The position numbers and the translations under genes were made by a program. From Paenilisteria newyorkensis (lineage in GTDB: Bacteria; Bacillota; Bacilli; Lactobacillales; Listeriaceae), in NCBI RefSeq assembly GCF_000766145.1, contig NZ_JNFB01000013.1, forward strand, positions 1 to 64,000: a stretch of DNA of 64,000 nucleotides, in the 5' to 3' direction. Below, piece after piece: positions 23,869 through 32,439 of the stretch; the first letter of the stretch is position 1; each line of letters opens with the position of its first letter. The notes beneath the pieces are model-generated. The model had not been told where the DNA came from. It was given only the letters and a program-made list of their open reading frames with translations, and made no database searches.

Positions 23869-23924
23869 GTTATCACTACTCTCTATATTTATAGTTAAGC
23901 TACAAGCACTCTCATGCTTTTCTT

Positions 23925-24236
23925 TTATGCTCCAGCAAAAAAATAATCGGATTCATTACTGCTTAAATCCGCATAAACAGGTAAATCTTTATATTTATCA
24001 TCCAAATAAAATCTAAACAAGGCTAAATCAGAATCCAACCAATTCGTCGCTGCCCAACATTCCTTATTTTCCATAATAATGATGTAACGCTTATCGCTAT
24101 CGACAGATTTAAAAATATGATACCTGTACTCTACAACTGTTCCATTTACGCTGGCAGCACGACAAAATTTTATTGGATACTGGATTGTATCATATAAATA
24201 TAGTGCTTCTTTATCTATCGCTATTGGATAGTCCAT
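23925..24236 (-). CDS. Hypothetical small protein
   Basis: A 103-residue acidic protein with no recognised family. The ATG at 24236 was preferred because AGAGGAG lies 9 nt upstream; an in-frame ATG three codons earlier abuts that site. The middle carries EYRYHIFKSVDSDKRYIIIM and a tryptophan-containing helix. No membrane segment. Confidence 0.65.
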   Translation of the reverse strand: MDYPIAIDKEALYLYDTIQYPIKFCRAASVNGTVVEYRYHIFKSVDSDKRYIIIMENKECWAATNWLDSDLALFRFYLDDKYKDLPVYADLSSNESDYFFAGA

Positions 24237-24331
24237 ACTAATCATCTCCTCTAATCTTCATTATCCATAATACTATCTAGATTATACCATTCTTTTGCTT
24301 AAAAGCGCTTTTTTCATGCATCTGTTTCATT

Positions 24332-25111
24332 TTAGAATAGACTCATTTGCGTTGTGTTCCTGTCAATTCTTTGATTGGCCATACGCCAAAAACGAAAATC
24401 TTTTTCAAACCCTATAAACTGCCGTTGCGAATCTATGCATGCAATAGCAGTTGTTCCTGACCCCATACAATTATCCAGCACAACCTGCCCTGGCTGCGTG
24501 TAAGTCTCAATCAAGTATTTAAACAAAGCAACTGGCTTTTGAGTAGGATGCGTGTTATCAAGTTCATACGGCACCCGAAGGATATCATTAGGGTAGTTCG
24601 TGAAAAAATCCATTTCTTCTACGGATTTACTTCCTTTAAGCTCTCCAAACTGACTTGCTTCCTTCTTTAATACAGTTGGACTTTTTGCTCTTACTAGCCA
24701 CTGTGGGTAGTAGCGCATTGGTATTTTTGATCCTGGGCTGGTTCCGCCTCTGGAAAACATTAAGATTTCCTCAAAAGCTGACATGGGGCGCTGCTTAGCA
24801 TTAATAAAGTTCCCAATCCGATTCTTTTCCCAAATCCACTTATAACGGAATAAATCCGGTTGAGACGCGATGACTTTGTGCGTAAACGACTGATTCGCAG
24901 TCAACGCAACGGCACCATCTGGCTTAATAATTCGGTTGTATTGCTCCCACAAAGGCTCAAATGGAATAATCGTATCCCAGCTGTGGTTTGTTATCCCATA
25001 CGGCAGATCACATAATATAAAATCCACAGATGCATCAGGAATCCGTAACATTCCCTCCAGACAATCTTCATTCCAAATCGTGTTTACTAAATTCTCTATT
25101 TTTTTCACCAT
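24332..25111 (-). CDS. Orphan DNA methyltransferase (N4/N6 amino type, PF01555)
   Basis: A 259-residue methyltransferase of the N6-adenine/N4-cytosine class with catalytic DLPYG (35-39) before the AdoMet-binding motif VLDNCMGSGTTAIA (about 215-228), the order of the beta group. HPTQKP, a hallmark of PF01555 enzymes, precedes motif I. No cognate restriction nuclease is adjacent, so it probably acts as an orphan that protects the plasmid from host restriction. The start codon adjoins the -35 of a divergent candidate small RNA. Confidence 0.9.
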   Translation of the reverse strand: MVKKIENLVNTIWNEDCLEGMLRIPDASVDFILCDLPYGITNHSWDTIIPFEPLWEQYNRIIKPDGAVALTANQSFTHKVIASQPDLFRYKWIWEKNRIGNFINAKQRPMSAFEEILMFSRGGTSPGSKIPMRYYPQWLVRAKSPTVLKKEASQFGELKGSKSVEEMDFFTNYPNDILRVPYELDNTHPTQKPVALFKYLIETYTQPGQVVLDNCMGSGTTAIACIDSQRQFIGFEKDFRFWRMANQRIDRNTTQMSLF

Positions 25112-25255
25112 TTACAATCGCTCACTTTCTCTCTATAATGTAGTTTGGAGATAGTGTTCTCTGAAAAACCATGCATGGTGTTGTGCACTATCTCTCCACC
25201 TACTAAATGGTGAAATGAAAAGCCCGCAGTACGTTTTTACTGCAGGCTTTTCTGT
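25111..25255 (+). ncRNA. Candidate small RNA divergent from the methyltransferase
   Basis: TTTACA (25111-25116), 17 bp and TATAAT (25134-25139) make a strong promoter with a start near 25146. The RNA of about 105 nt would fold into a long hairpin closed by GAGATAGTG/CACTATCTC (25148-25194) with an inner ACCATGCATGGT, then end at AAAAGCCcGCAGTA/TACTGCaGGCTTTT (25218-25251). No plus-strand gene follows. The final hairpin can also terminate the minus-strand gene at 25405. Nothing else was found in 25256-25404. Confidence 0.55.
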
Positions 25256-25404
25256 ATTTTCATTGATTATTCAAAATTACGGAATCATTTTTTCAAATTT
25301 GGTTGGGAATAAACATCTAATACATACCGCTCGCTACCCTACGGAAATCTATATCCTCCGCCGATGCATTTTACCCACTCATTAACGCCTTGTGGTGTTG
25401 TACT

Positions 25405-25629
25405 CTATTTACTACCTCTTCTTTTTTTGTCTAAATAACAAATTTGATTTCCAGCTGCACTAATTAAAAATAACCTACGTTCCTTCCAATCAACAACATC
25501 CACAAAAATGCACCCTTGATGCAGTAGGTGCAGCAAAATATTTCGCTGATCCAAACGCGGCTTTGTATAAACATAACTATTGTTCTCCATTTTTGTTTCC
25601 AACTCTTTCAAATTGTTGATTACTTCCAT
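25405..25629 (-). CDS. Hypothetical small protein, paralogue of the 12811 gene
   Basis: A 74-residue protein aligning along most of its length with the 12811-13056 product (L-E-x-K-M-x-x-N-x-Y start, then QGCIFVDVVDWKERRLFLIS). It ends in a basic tail. The ATG at 25629 follows AAAGGGGG; a GTG three codons earlier is too close to that site. Function unknown. Confidence 0.65.
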   Translation of the reverse strand: MEVINNLKELETKMENNSYVYTKPRLDQRNILLHLLHQGCIFVDVVDWKERRLFLISAAGNQICYLDKKRRGSK

Positions 25630-25661
25630 ACCAATCACTTCCCCCTTTAAATGAAGTTACG

Positions 25662-25976
25662 TTAGCGTGGTTCGAAACCGCGATCCTGAAAATTATTGTC
25701 TCGCAGCTGTTCCGGTATAATGCTATATGTTGAATGAAATATATCTTCTTTTATGGACCAATATTCGCCATGATTGCCAAAAATGATATAAGAACCTGGT
25801 GTAGTATGAATAGCTCCTTCTAAAGTATCAACAAAGAATTTTTCTCCTTCAAAATGAAACCATTTGTCAAACATTGCTTGTGACCCGCAAAAATCGAGTA
25901 AGTCTTCCTCGTTCTCATTCCATTGCATCGCTTTAGCTTCCAACGGTTTTTTTACAACTTTTAAAACTTTCACCAT
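25662..25976 (-). CDS. Hypothetical phage-like protein
   Basis: A 104-residue protein starting MVKVLKVVKKPLEAKAMQW. The layout (valine/lysine start, ALQW-type segment, DTLEGAIHTTPGSYIIFG, then SIKEDIFHSTYSII) is that of a common small phage protein whose role is unknown. The start at 25976 has TGGAGGG upstream and lies next to the stop of the 25978 gene, indicating coupling. It could be a prophage-derived remnant or a functional plasmid gene. Confidence 0.75.
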   Translation of the reverse strand: MVKVLKVVKKPLEAKAMQWNENEEDLLDFCGSQAMFDKWFHFEGEKFFVDTLEGAIHTTPGSYIIFGNHGEYWSIKEDIFHSTYSIIPEQLRDNNFQDRGFEPR

Positions 25977-25977
25977 T

Positions 25978-26370
25978 TTACTTCCCTCCATTTTTATCTT
26001 GATTTTTAAGTACGGATAATTCTTTCTGCATATCCTCGATAATCCCCTCCAGCTGGAGTACTTGTTCGTACGTCCAAGGAGCAATGTGAAATTGAATAGC
26101 TTCTTCATCTTCTCCGTACATAGTGCCATAGAATAATTTATCTCCTGCATCCGTTATTAACTTTGGATTTTTTGTTCGCTCCTTTTCGATTTCATTTCTT
26201 CTCCATGCGTTGTTTAGTAATGACTCCATGCCATGCAGACTATCATTTCGCATAATTTCTGCTACCGCTTCAGCGTTACTACGTTTATTAAAAATCAGGT
26301 GTTCACTAAGTACTCCATCCACGTAAACGCCATAGTCACAAACAACGTCTTTCACTTCAATAATCAACAT
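25978..26370 (-). CDS. Hypothetical protein
   Basis: A 130-residue protein of unrecognised family with GAGAGAGGTAA before the ATG. The C-terminal 30 residues (YEQVLQLEGIIEDMQKELSV) predict a coiled coil and a lysine-rich end. It is the middle gene of a tight minus-strand cluster (26900 to 25662). Confidence 0.65.
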   Translation of the reverse strand: MLIIEVKDVVCDYGVYVDGVLSEHLIFNKRSNAEAVAEIMRNDSLHGMESLLNNAWRRNEIEKERTKNPKLITDAGDKLFYGTMYGEDEEAIQFHIAPWTYEQVLQLEGIIEDMQKELSVLKNQDKNGGK

Positions 26371-26393
26371 ATTACCTCTCTCCTTTATGATTC

Positions 26394-26900
26394 CTATGAA
26401 TTATGACGATCTCTCAACTCATCTGGTGAGCCTACATAATAATCGTCCATTTCCCACTCGAAAGCACAGTCTTTGCAATATGCCTTTCCGTACGTTGTTC
26501 CACTCTTGGCAATAAAACGCCTGCGACAGCTACACACCTTCACATGAAGGGTAGGTTCTTTCTTCCGAACGATTCGTTTTTGTATCAAATTCTCTAAGCA
26601 AGATTTATGGTAATGATCTCTCCCGCTTACTACAGTTAAATAAGCACTTAACTCTTCTCGACAGTAGTCGCAACAATGCTTTTCTATTGATAAAATAACG
26701 TACCCCACTCGCTCAAGAACTTCCACATCTGTCACGATAACCGTTGTATGTGTAAAGAAAATATCCGAAAAAGTATAATGTAGTGCTAGTATATCTCCAG
26801 GAAAGTACTCGCACGTCGTTTGTAGCGCGATTGCTTTCCTTCTTCGTTCTAAGATTGCTTCACTTTCTTCCTCTGCTATTTCAATCGAATGAATAGTCAT
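26394..26900 (-). CDS. Hypothetical protein with two zinc-binding motifs
   Basis: This 168-residue protein has KHCCDYCREELSAY with a following HYHKSC, and VCSCRRRF with YCKDCAFEW, two likely zinc ribbons. The N-terminal half contains a beta-rich FPGDILALHYTFSDIFF segment. The ATG at 26900 was chosen for AAGGAG 8 nt before it. DNA or RNA binding is possible, but no family was recognised. Confidence 0.65.
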   Translation of the reverse strand: MTIHSIEIAEEESEAILERRRKAIALQTTCEYFPGDILALHYTFSDIFFTHTTVIVTDVEVLERVGYVILSIEKHCCDYCREELSAYLTVVSGRDHYHKSCLENLIQKRIVRKKEPTLHVKVCSCRRRFIAKSGTTYGKAYCKDCAFEWEMDDYYVGSPDELRDRHNS

Positions 26901-26915
26901 GTACATTTCTCCTTG

Positions 26916-27617
26916 CTATTTTACTATTCTGGAACTGCCATCTTGATAATTGATTGTCACACCGCCTTCTACATTAAACACATACACATTAAACGAAATT
27001 TGATTATCCTCAATGCTTTTCGCCTGCATCTGCACGCCTCGAGCAACCAGCTCACTCCCTTTAAAAACTGGCCTTACTTGGTACCTGACATGATTTTTCG
27101 TTGTCCGAAGATAAGTTGCTATTTTATTTTCATATGTCAGCATACCAGGCGTATTGAAACTACGTGTGCCAGTCATTAAATTTTTGAGATTGTTGTTTTC
27201 ACCGGTCAACTGAAAACCGATGAGATGCGATCTATTATAGAGCCATCCGGATGCTAATTTTTTATTTTTCCATCCGGTTGGATCGACATGTAACGGCTCT
27301 CTTTCCTCTCTTGGCATAAGCTCTCGACTCAACATCGCGTTAGCAACACCAACCCGGTTTAAATCATCCAAGTTAGAAAATGTTTGCCATGTTCCTTTTT
27401 CCAATGTTAAATCCGTTGCCGTAAAATCTGGTTTGTTATTGTTCACGATGACTACTTGATTTTTGGAATCAGACACTAAACTTGCTAACTCTATCTGCTG
27501 ATCAGTATAGATTCTTGGCTCCGCTTTTTCATCAGATTTTGGAATCAAATCCCCCTTATAATATGCTATGGTTGCGCTTAGAATAATAATACCTATCGTA
27601 ATGAGTATTTTTTTCAA
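26916..27617 (-). CDS. Membrane-anchored DNA/RNA non-specific endonuclease (EndA/NUC-like)
   Basis: A 233-residue protein with an N-terminal membrane helix followed by a beta-beta-alpha-metal nuclease domain. The signature YNRSHLIGFQLTGEN, with the catalytic His, and LKNLMTGTRSFN resemble streptococcal EndA and staphylococcal DNA-entry nucleases. It should cut DNA outside the membrane. The start is a TTG at 27617 because GAGGAG lies 7 nt before it; an ATG seven codons upstream has no ribosome site. It overlaps no neighbour. It may work in DNA uptake or degradation at the cell surface. Confidence 0.85.
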   Translation of the reverse strand: MKKILITIGIIILSATIAYYKGDLIPKSDEKAEPRIYTDQQIELASLVSDSKNQVVIVNNNKPDFTATDLTLEKGTWQTFSNLDDLNRVGVANAMLSRELMPREEREPLHVDPTGWKNKKLASGWLYNRSHLIGFQLTGENNNLKNLMTGTRSFNTPGMLTYENKIATYLRTTKNHVRYQVRPVFKGSELVARGVQMQAKSIEDNQISFNVYVFNVEGGVTINYQDGSSRIVK

Positions 27618-27641
27618 TAGAATTCTCCTCTTTTTCATAGA

Positions 27642-28476
27642 TTAAATCTTTTGTCGGATGCCTCGTTCTAGCTGCATTTCATCATCAAACAAAGTGAGTT
27701 GATTAGTATACGTCGCAGCTGCCGGATTAATATAAATCGTTTCTCTTTTTTTCGCCCCACGTTCCGCCGTCACGACCAGGGATTCTTTCTGCCAACCCTT
27801 CAACATACGGTTGTAAAGCGCATTATCATAACTTGACACGATAACCGGCCCGTTATGATCACACAACACTTCTAGTAAATCTTGATGATCTTGCGTGCTC
27901 ATTTCGTTCGCATAGTGCCGTTTCGTACGCGTTTCTAACGGATATGGTGGGTCTGCATAAATCAGTACATTGTCCCGATTGTAGCGTTGAATGACATCAC
28001 ACGCCGGTTGATGCTCTATCTGTGCATTTTTTAGCTGTTCAGTAATCGGGCTTATCCGCTGTGATAGTGTGCTCCACTCTTGATATTTCGACCCCTTCGG
28101 ATCTATACTGGAGCGCCAACCCGTTCTATCTGCCGTTTTCGCACCTATAGATTGCCAACATCGGACGAGAAAACGACGCGCTCGCTCCACCGAATCCCCT
28201 TCATCAATGAATGAAAGTTGGTGCTCTTCTCGAGATAATAAAGTAAAATCGATGGCCCGACAAAGTGCTTCTGGATTGTCCCTAATGATTTGAAATAAGT
28301 TGACTATTCTCGAATCAATATCGTTAATCGTTTCGATTTTCGCTCTCTCCTTGTAAAAAAAAAACAGCTCCAGAACCAAAATACGGTTCCAAATACACTT
28401 CATGTCTCGGCATATGATCAATAATCCACTTCGCCATACTCCATTTGCTACCTGGATAATTTAATATACGCTTCAT
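27642..28476 (-). pseudogene. Dam-type (D12) adenine methyltransferase, frameshifted at a T10 tract
   Basis: From an ATG at 28476 (GAGGTG upstream) the minus strand reads MKRILNYPGSKWSMAKWI, the D12-class start, up to LEPYFGSGAVFF. It then meets ten T (28364-28355) and goes out of frame, ending after about 50 codons. In the next frame the sequence continues as YKERAKIETINDIDSRI and carries the catalytic DPPYPLETRTKRHY and IVSSYDNALY. Nine or twelve T would restore the full product of about 278 residues. A homopolymer of this length is prone to slippage, so this may be phase variation, a dead gene or a sequencing error. Confidence 0.85.
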
Positions 28477-28505
28477 TCCAATCACCTCATCCTCATTTTC
28501 ATAAG

Positions 28506-29258
28506 CTATATCTCCCGTCTGGCGCCCCGTTCCCGTTGCATTTCATCAATGGACGACAAAGTAGTCTTGTATCTAAAATAGCATGTGCGACCCACTTTTT
28601 TGCTTTCACACCAGATTTGATTGGCATCAAACCGGAGTATCTGCATCACCGACGTTCTCGGCTTCGCATAGTGCGTTTCACACACTTCTAAAATTTGATC
28701 CACAGTCATCCAGCCATCATTGTTACATGCATGCCATCGTGATTCTTCACGTAAGCATTTTTTGATACTGTTGATGGTGTATTTATAGCTCGTCATCGTT
28801 TCCCCACCCTTGGACCCGCCAATTTGATCTTTACTAAAAACCTCAATGCCTTCGCGAATAGACCTCAAACCACGCTTGCGACGCGTTACAGCATTCCGAT
28901 TAAATTTTGCTGGACGTAGGACATGAGCTGTTCCTGATGGTACATCTACTGTCAAAATCCCAATGCCGTAACGTGTGATTATCTCCCTTACCACACCACG
29001 AAATCGAGTTTCCCCTCCACCACGTGCTGTCGTTGCTGGAATCGCAATATAGACGTAATGACCGACACCTGCTTTCACACGATCCACGGCTTGATCCAGC
29101 AGTTTAAAAGATAGACTCGTTTTTAACTCCACAACCACATTACAAGCGCCATGGGTGCCGAATACATCGACATCCCAAACTTCTGCATACACATCTTCAC
29201 AGCCTACTTGCTGATAAAGCCAATTCCTGACTGGCTCGTACAATTCCTTTTCTTGCAT
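28506..29258 (-). CDS. Hypothetical protein with a PD-(D/E)xK-like N-terminal region
   Basis: A 250-residue protein. Residues 1-75 read like a restriction-type nuclease fold: EVWDVDVFGTHGACNVVVELK gives the D...ExK pattern, followed by a helix (LLDQAVDRVKAGVGHYVYIA). The C-terminal half holds a possible winged helix (DGWMTVDQILEVCETHY). It lies between the Dam-type and Dcm-type genes. Its last 14 residues (EMQRERGARREI) resemble the end of the Dam-type protein (EMQLERGIRQKI). A nuclease or nicking role is possible but unproven. Confidence 0.6.
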   Translation of the reverse strand: MQEKELYEPVRNWLYQQVGCEDVYAEVWDVDVFGTHGACNVVVELKTSLSFKLLDQAVDRVKAGVGHYVYIAIPATTARGGGETRFRGVVREIITRYGIGILTVDVPSGTAHVLRPAKFNRNAVTRRKRGLRSIREGIEVFSKDQIGGSKGGETMTSYKYTINSIKKCLREESRWHACNNDGWMTVDQILEVCETHYAKPRTSVMQILRFDANQIWCESKKVGRTCYFRYKTTLSSIDEMQRERGARREI

Positions 29259-29316
29259 CTTAACCTCTCCTTTGATTGAAAATTCAGACTCTATATTTTT
29301 CGTTCAACCGCTGCAG

Positions 29317-31056
29317 TTATCCGATTCGTTCCACTGGTGGGAATAACGAATCTTGATAATTTATTCGTCCTGGTATAGCAATATCTGAGCAATTAGCTCT
29401 AACAATAGCTTCTGCTGGGTACGGTGATACAGAATTACCACATTTCGCAATTTGCTCCGCCTTTGAAATTTTCTTCCCGTACGCATCCCTATCAATCACA
29501 TACTCCTTTGGAAACCCTTGCGCTGCGAATAATTCTTTCGGCTGAAGCATGCGCATTTTAATATCAACGATTCGGTAAATGGTTCCTTCAATAGTTATCA
29601 GAGCAAACCTCGCTTTTCCGGTTACCGTATGTAGCGGCATATCTAACGATTGGCCAACATCGGCTCCATAATATTTCATAAGAAACGCGTATACTTGATC
29701 GCTGTTATCATCAGAAACGAGTTCGCTGTTCACCTTTTCCAAATCTGTATAAAGCAACGAATGGTGATCAACAGTTGTTATAGTACCTATTGGGGCATCG
29801 ACCACTTGACCTCCAGCCTTATAAAAACCGCCATAATGTTTCGCCAAAAACGCCGCACCCATAGCAAATTTATTACCGCCACTCGTGATTGTTCCTAGTG
29901 GTTTAAATAAATCTAAAACACGCCTGCCTTCAGCATCTCCGTAACCCATCTGCACCATGACCGGCGCTACTAATAAGTGTTCTGCTTTTGTTGTGATGGT
30001 CGTTAAAGGTTTATCTACAGGATACGATAATCTATCCTTTCCAAATCCCGTTTGGCCAATTCGCGCTAAATATGGGCTAATGAGCGCATGATGTCCTCCC
30101 GTTGTGATTGTGCTTAGTGGCGCGTTCACTGCTGATCCCGAGTGTCCAGTCGTGTTTACAAGCAATGTCGGTGCAATCTGCTGATTCAGAATAAACGGCT
30201 TCGGATTATCCAGTACGAATTTTTGAATGCCTCGAGCAATCCGGCGCATCGTATTTTCTGCTAACGGCCGCTCGCGATTAAAAATAGATTTTCCTAAATC
30301 AGTCCAATCAATAATTTCGGCAGCTGTTCGCCACGGTTTTAAAACACCCATCTTCACCTCTGCCGACTCTGGATCACCATGCGTTGGCTCCGGCCATATA
30401 ATTGGCCTGTTGTCCTTCCTAGCTATTAAAAACAGCCGTTTACGCTTTGTCGGCGCTCCATAATCACTGGCTGTAACGACTTGGTCCTCTACAGCGTATC
30501 CCAGTCCCTTCACCAAACGATCCGCAAGAAAACTGTTTGTTTTGATATTCAAAGCTTTACAACATTGCCGAAAGCCCAGGTCATTCCGATTCACCCCGAC
30601 CGATAGCATTTTCTTAAAAGAATGGTAGATGACGCCTTTTTTCTCCTTATCAATCTTTCCGTTTTTGACGGGTCCCCACGTCCGAAACTCTTCTACATTC
30701 TCCAAAAATAAGATATTCGGTGGCGCGTGTAAAGCCCATTTCAAAACGACCCACGCCAACCCACGAATTTCTTTTTTAACGGGTACGGCACCTTTCGCTT
30801 TTGAAAAGTGCTTGCAGTCGGGAGATGCCCATAAAACGTCCACCTTATTCCCTCCAGTTACAACTGCCGGATCTATATCCCATACACTCTCACAGTAATG
30901 GGTAGTCTCCGGATGATTCATTTGATGCATCTCAATCGCCTTCACGTCGTGGTTAATAGCGATGTCTACCGGTCTACCTAATGCTTGCTCTATTCCCGTA
31001 CTCGCACCGCCACCGCCAGCAAAATTATCTACAATTAAACCTTGTTTTCTTTTCAT
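29317..31056 (-). CDS. C5 cytosine DNA methyltransferase (Dcm family)
   Basis: A 579-residue enzyme, longer than the usual 330-420. It carries the AdoMet motif VDNFAGGGGAST (9-20), the catalytic segment ASPDCKHFS (77-85, Cys81, with Asp between Pro and Cys as in many phage enzymes), ENVEEFR and a final GNSVSPYPAEAIV motif. The extended middle carries several repeats of an LxTITTxxHH-like sequence (for example PLSTITTGGHHAL and PIGTITTVDHHSL), probably the target-recognition region. No matching nuclease is evident, so it may be an anti-restriction orphan. The start follows GAGGTG. Confidence 0.92.
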   Translation of the reverse strand: MKRKQGLIVDNFAGGGGASTGIEQALGRPVDIAINHDVKAIEMHQMNHPETTHYCESVWDIDPAVVTGGNKVDVLWASPDCKHFSKAKGAVPVKKEIRGLAWVVLKWALHAPPNILFLENVEEFRTWGPVKNGKIDKEKKGVIYHSFKKMLSVGVNRNDLGFRQCCKALNIKTNSFLADRLVKGLGYAVEDQVVTASDYGAPTKRKRLFLIARKDNRPIIWPEPTHGDPESAEVKMGVLKPWRTAAEIIDWTDLGKSIFNRERPLAENTMRRIARGIQKFVLDNPKPFILNQQIAPTLLVNTTGHSGSAVNAPLSTITTGGHHALISPYLARIGQTGFGKDRLSYPVDKPLTTITTKAEHLLVAPVMVQMGYGDAEGRRVLDLFKPLGTITSGGNKFAMGAAFLAKHYGGFYKAGGQVVDAPIGTITTVDHHSLLYTDLEKVNSELVSDDNSDQVYAFLMKYYGADVGQSLDMPLHTVTGKARFALITIEGTIYRIVDIKMRMLQPKELFAAQGFPKEYVIDRDAYGKKISKAEQIAKCGNSVSPYPAEAIVRANCSDIAIPGRINYQDSLFPPVERIG

Positions 31057-31094
31057 AGAATCACCTCGTCCTTATTTGCTTAGCCCTATCGAAT

Positions 31095-31283
31095 TTAGGC
31101 CTTCCGTCGCTTTGCTCTTATATATGAAATAATCGAGCCTACAAGATATAAAAATATAGTAAGGAGACCAAAGCCTCCAAAATAGTAATTCAACCTAGAT
31201 GGGTCCAGATTTAGTAAATAAAGAAGAAGTGCCGCAACAATAGTACCGATGACAACCGTTATACATAGTTCGAATTTTTTCAT
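31095..31283 (-). CDS. Small two-helix membrane protein
   Basis: A 62-residue protein with membrane segments at about 6-26 and 35-55 and a basic end (RAKRRKA). AAAAAGGAG precedes the ATG. It follows the gene at 31289 by 5 bp and is probably in its operon. The function is unknown. Confidence 0.65.
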   Translation of the reverse strand: MKKFELCITVVIGTIVAALLLYLLNLDPSRLNYYFGGFGLLTIFLYLVGSIISYIRAKRRKA

Positions 31284-31288
31284 TTTTA

Positions 31289-31945
31289 TTAGCTCCTTTT
31301 TGGTTCAACTCGTCTCCGGAGTTGAAATAATTTTTCATATACTTGTTCTGCAGTCCCGCGAAAAGTATACTGAAAGTCATGTTCTGGACTAGCTAAGTAA
31401 TCTCTAACCTCTTTTATAGTGGTTGCTAAGACCTCCCCATAGTCAAATCTTGAAGTAGCCCCGTCATAGTGGATAGCCGCAAATTGTGTCTTACCAGTCC
31501 TCACCTTATAAATAAAATCATTGTATGGCAGACCTTGAAAGTGTTCCTTCATTTCGTCCGAGTAAATTCTTATGTAAGCTTCATCGTCTATGATTTCGCA
31601 CTTCTGGTCGATAGCATGATTCGTGAGTTCATAATAAGCAAGTATTGTTTTTCCTTTTTTCTCGAGATATAACGGCAATGCTTGAATGATATCTCGACAC
31701 CGTAGCAACTGCAGGACCTCTTCTGAATCTGCCTTAATTGCAACTATCAGGTTGTTACGATGCATGCCACGAATTCTATCGTTCTTTTTTTCAGAAAAAC
31801 CCTTCACTTCCTCAAAATCATCTATAGAATCTGTCTCTACCGTGCATTCTTCCAGAACATCAAATACCGCATTTACCATGTCGATACGCAAAGAATCATT
31901 ATCATATTGACTAAAACAAACATGGACCTCGCTCACATTCACCAA
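31289..31945 (-). CDS. Hypothetical protein, paralogue of the 32440 gene
   Basis: A 218-residue acidic protein starting at GTG behind GGAGGTG. It aligns with the product of 32440-33015: VHVCFSQYDNDSLRIDMVN against AHICFSRHKNEALRIDIVS, then ETDS/ETDA, NNLIVAI/LNLIAGL and AIDQKCEIIDDEAY/AIDQKGDIVDEDARY. The family was not recognised. Two copies in one operon suggest diverged duplicates with related but separate roles. Confidence 0.7.
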   Translation of the reverse strand: MVNVSEVHVCFSQYDNDSLRIDMVNAVFDVLEECTVETDSIDDFEEVKGFSEKKNDRIRGMHRNNLIVAIKADSEEVLQLLRCRDIIQALPLYLEKKGKTILAYYELTNHAIDQKCEIIDDEAYIRIYSDEMKEHFQGLPYNDFIYKVRTGKTQFAAIHYDGATSRFDYGEVLATTIKEVRDYLASPEHDFQYTFRGTAEQVYEKLFQLRRRVEPKRS

Positions 31946-32136
31946 AAGTAAACACCTCCTCTTAAAAATACGATGTGATTTTCCATTGCATTAGGTGTCA
32001 TATTCTCTCCATGATTTGTATCACCCTTAGAACCACAGCACGCCGGAACCAGAGAAAGCATCGCTTCCCTCTGGTATTCCATGTTGCTATTACAAATTTC
32101 AAATTCTTCTGTATCGTATGTTATTCTAGCTTCCAA
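31939..32136 (-). CDS. Hypothetical small protein between the two paralogues
   Basis: A 65-residue protein translated from TTG with GAGGAG 8 nt upstream. It overlaps both neighbours (16 bp upstream, 7 bp downstream), as coupled genes do. It holds a PACCGSKG segment and ends VFLRGGVYFW. The unusual start and short size keep confidence moderate. Confidence 0.55.
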   Translation of the reverse strand: MEARITYDTEEFEICNSNMEYQREAMLSLVPACCGSKGDTNHGENMTPNAMENHIVFLRGGVYFW

Positions 32137-32435
32137 GTTGATTCTCCTCTCTGTTCCTCCGTCAAATATACTCGTCCTGTCAAATGCGGATAAAAGCGCG
32201 TTTTGCTAAAATCAATGTAGTCCCTATCCCCGTCTTCATAAACCGTCAGACACATATTGTAATGAATAAAAGAGCCATCTCCAAAACGCTCAATAATCTT
32301 AGCGCCAATGGTATGATATGTTTTACCCCATTGGAATAGATTTCTGAATGAACTTTTAACCTCCAATGCGAGAAGTTCATATACTCCTGCCATTCTTTCA
32401 TGGTCGGGCAAGTTTGCTATTTTTACACCGTTCAT
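32121..32435 (-). CDS. Hypothetical protein
   Basis: A 104-residue protein with GTGAGGTGAG before the ATG. It contains SSFRNLFQWGKTYHTIGAKI and a beta-rich C-terminal half ending STWKLE. No family was recognised. It lies 4 bp after the stop of the 32440 gene and overlaps the next, within one operon from 33015 to 31095. Confidence 0.65.
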   Translation of the reverse strand: MNGVKIANLPDHERMAGVYELLALEVKSSFRNLFQWGKTYHTIGAKIIERFGDGSFIHYNMCLTVYEDGDRDYIDFSKTRFYPHLTGRVYLTEEQRGESTWKLE

Positions 32436-32439
32436 TTTC

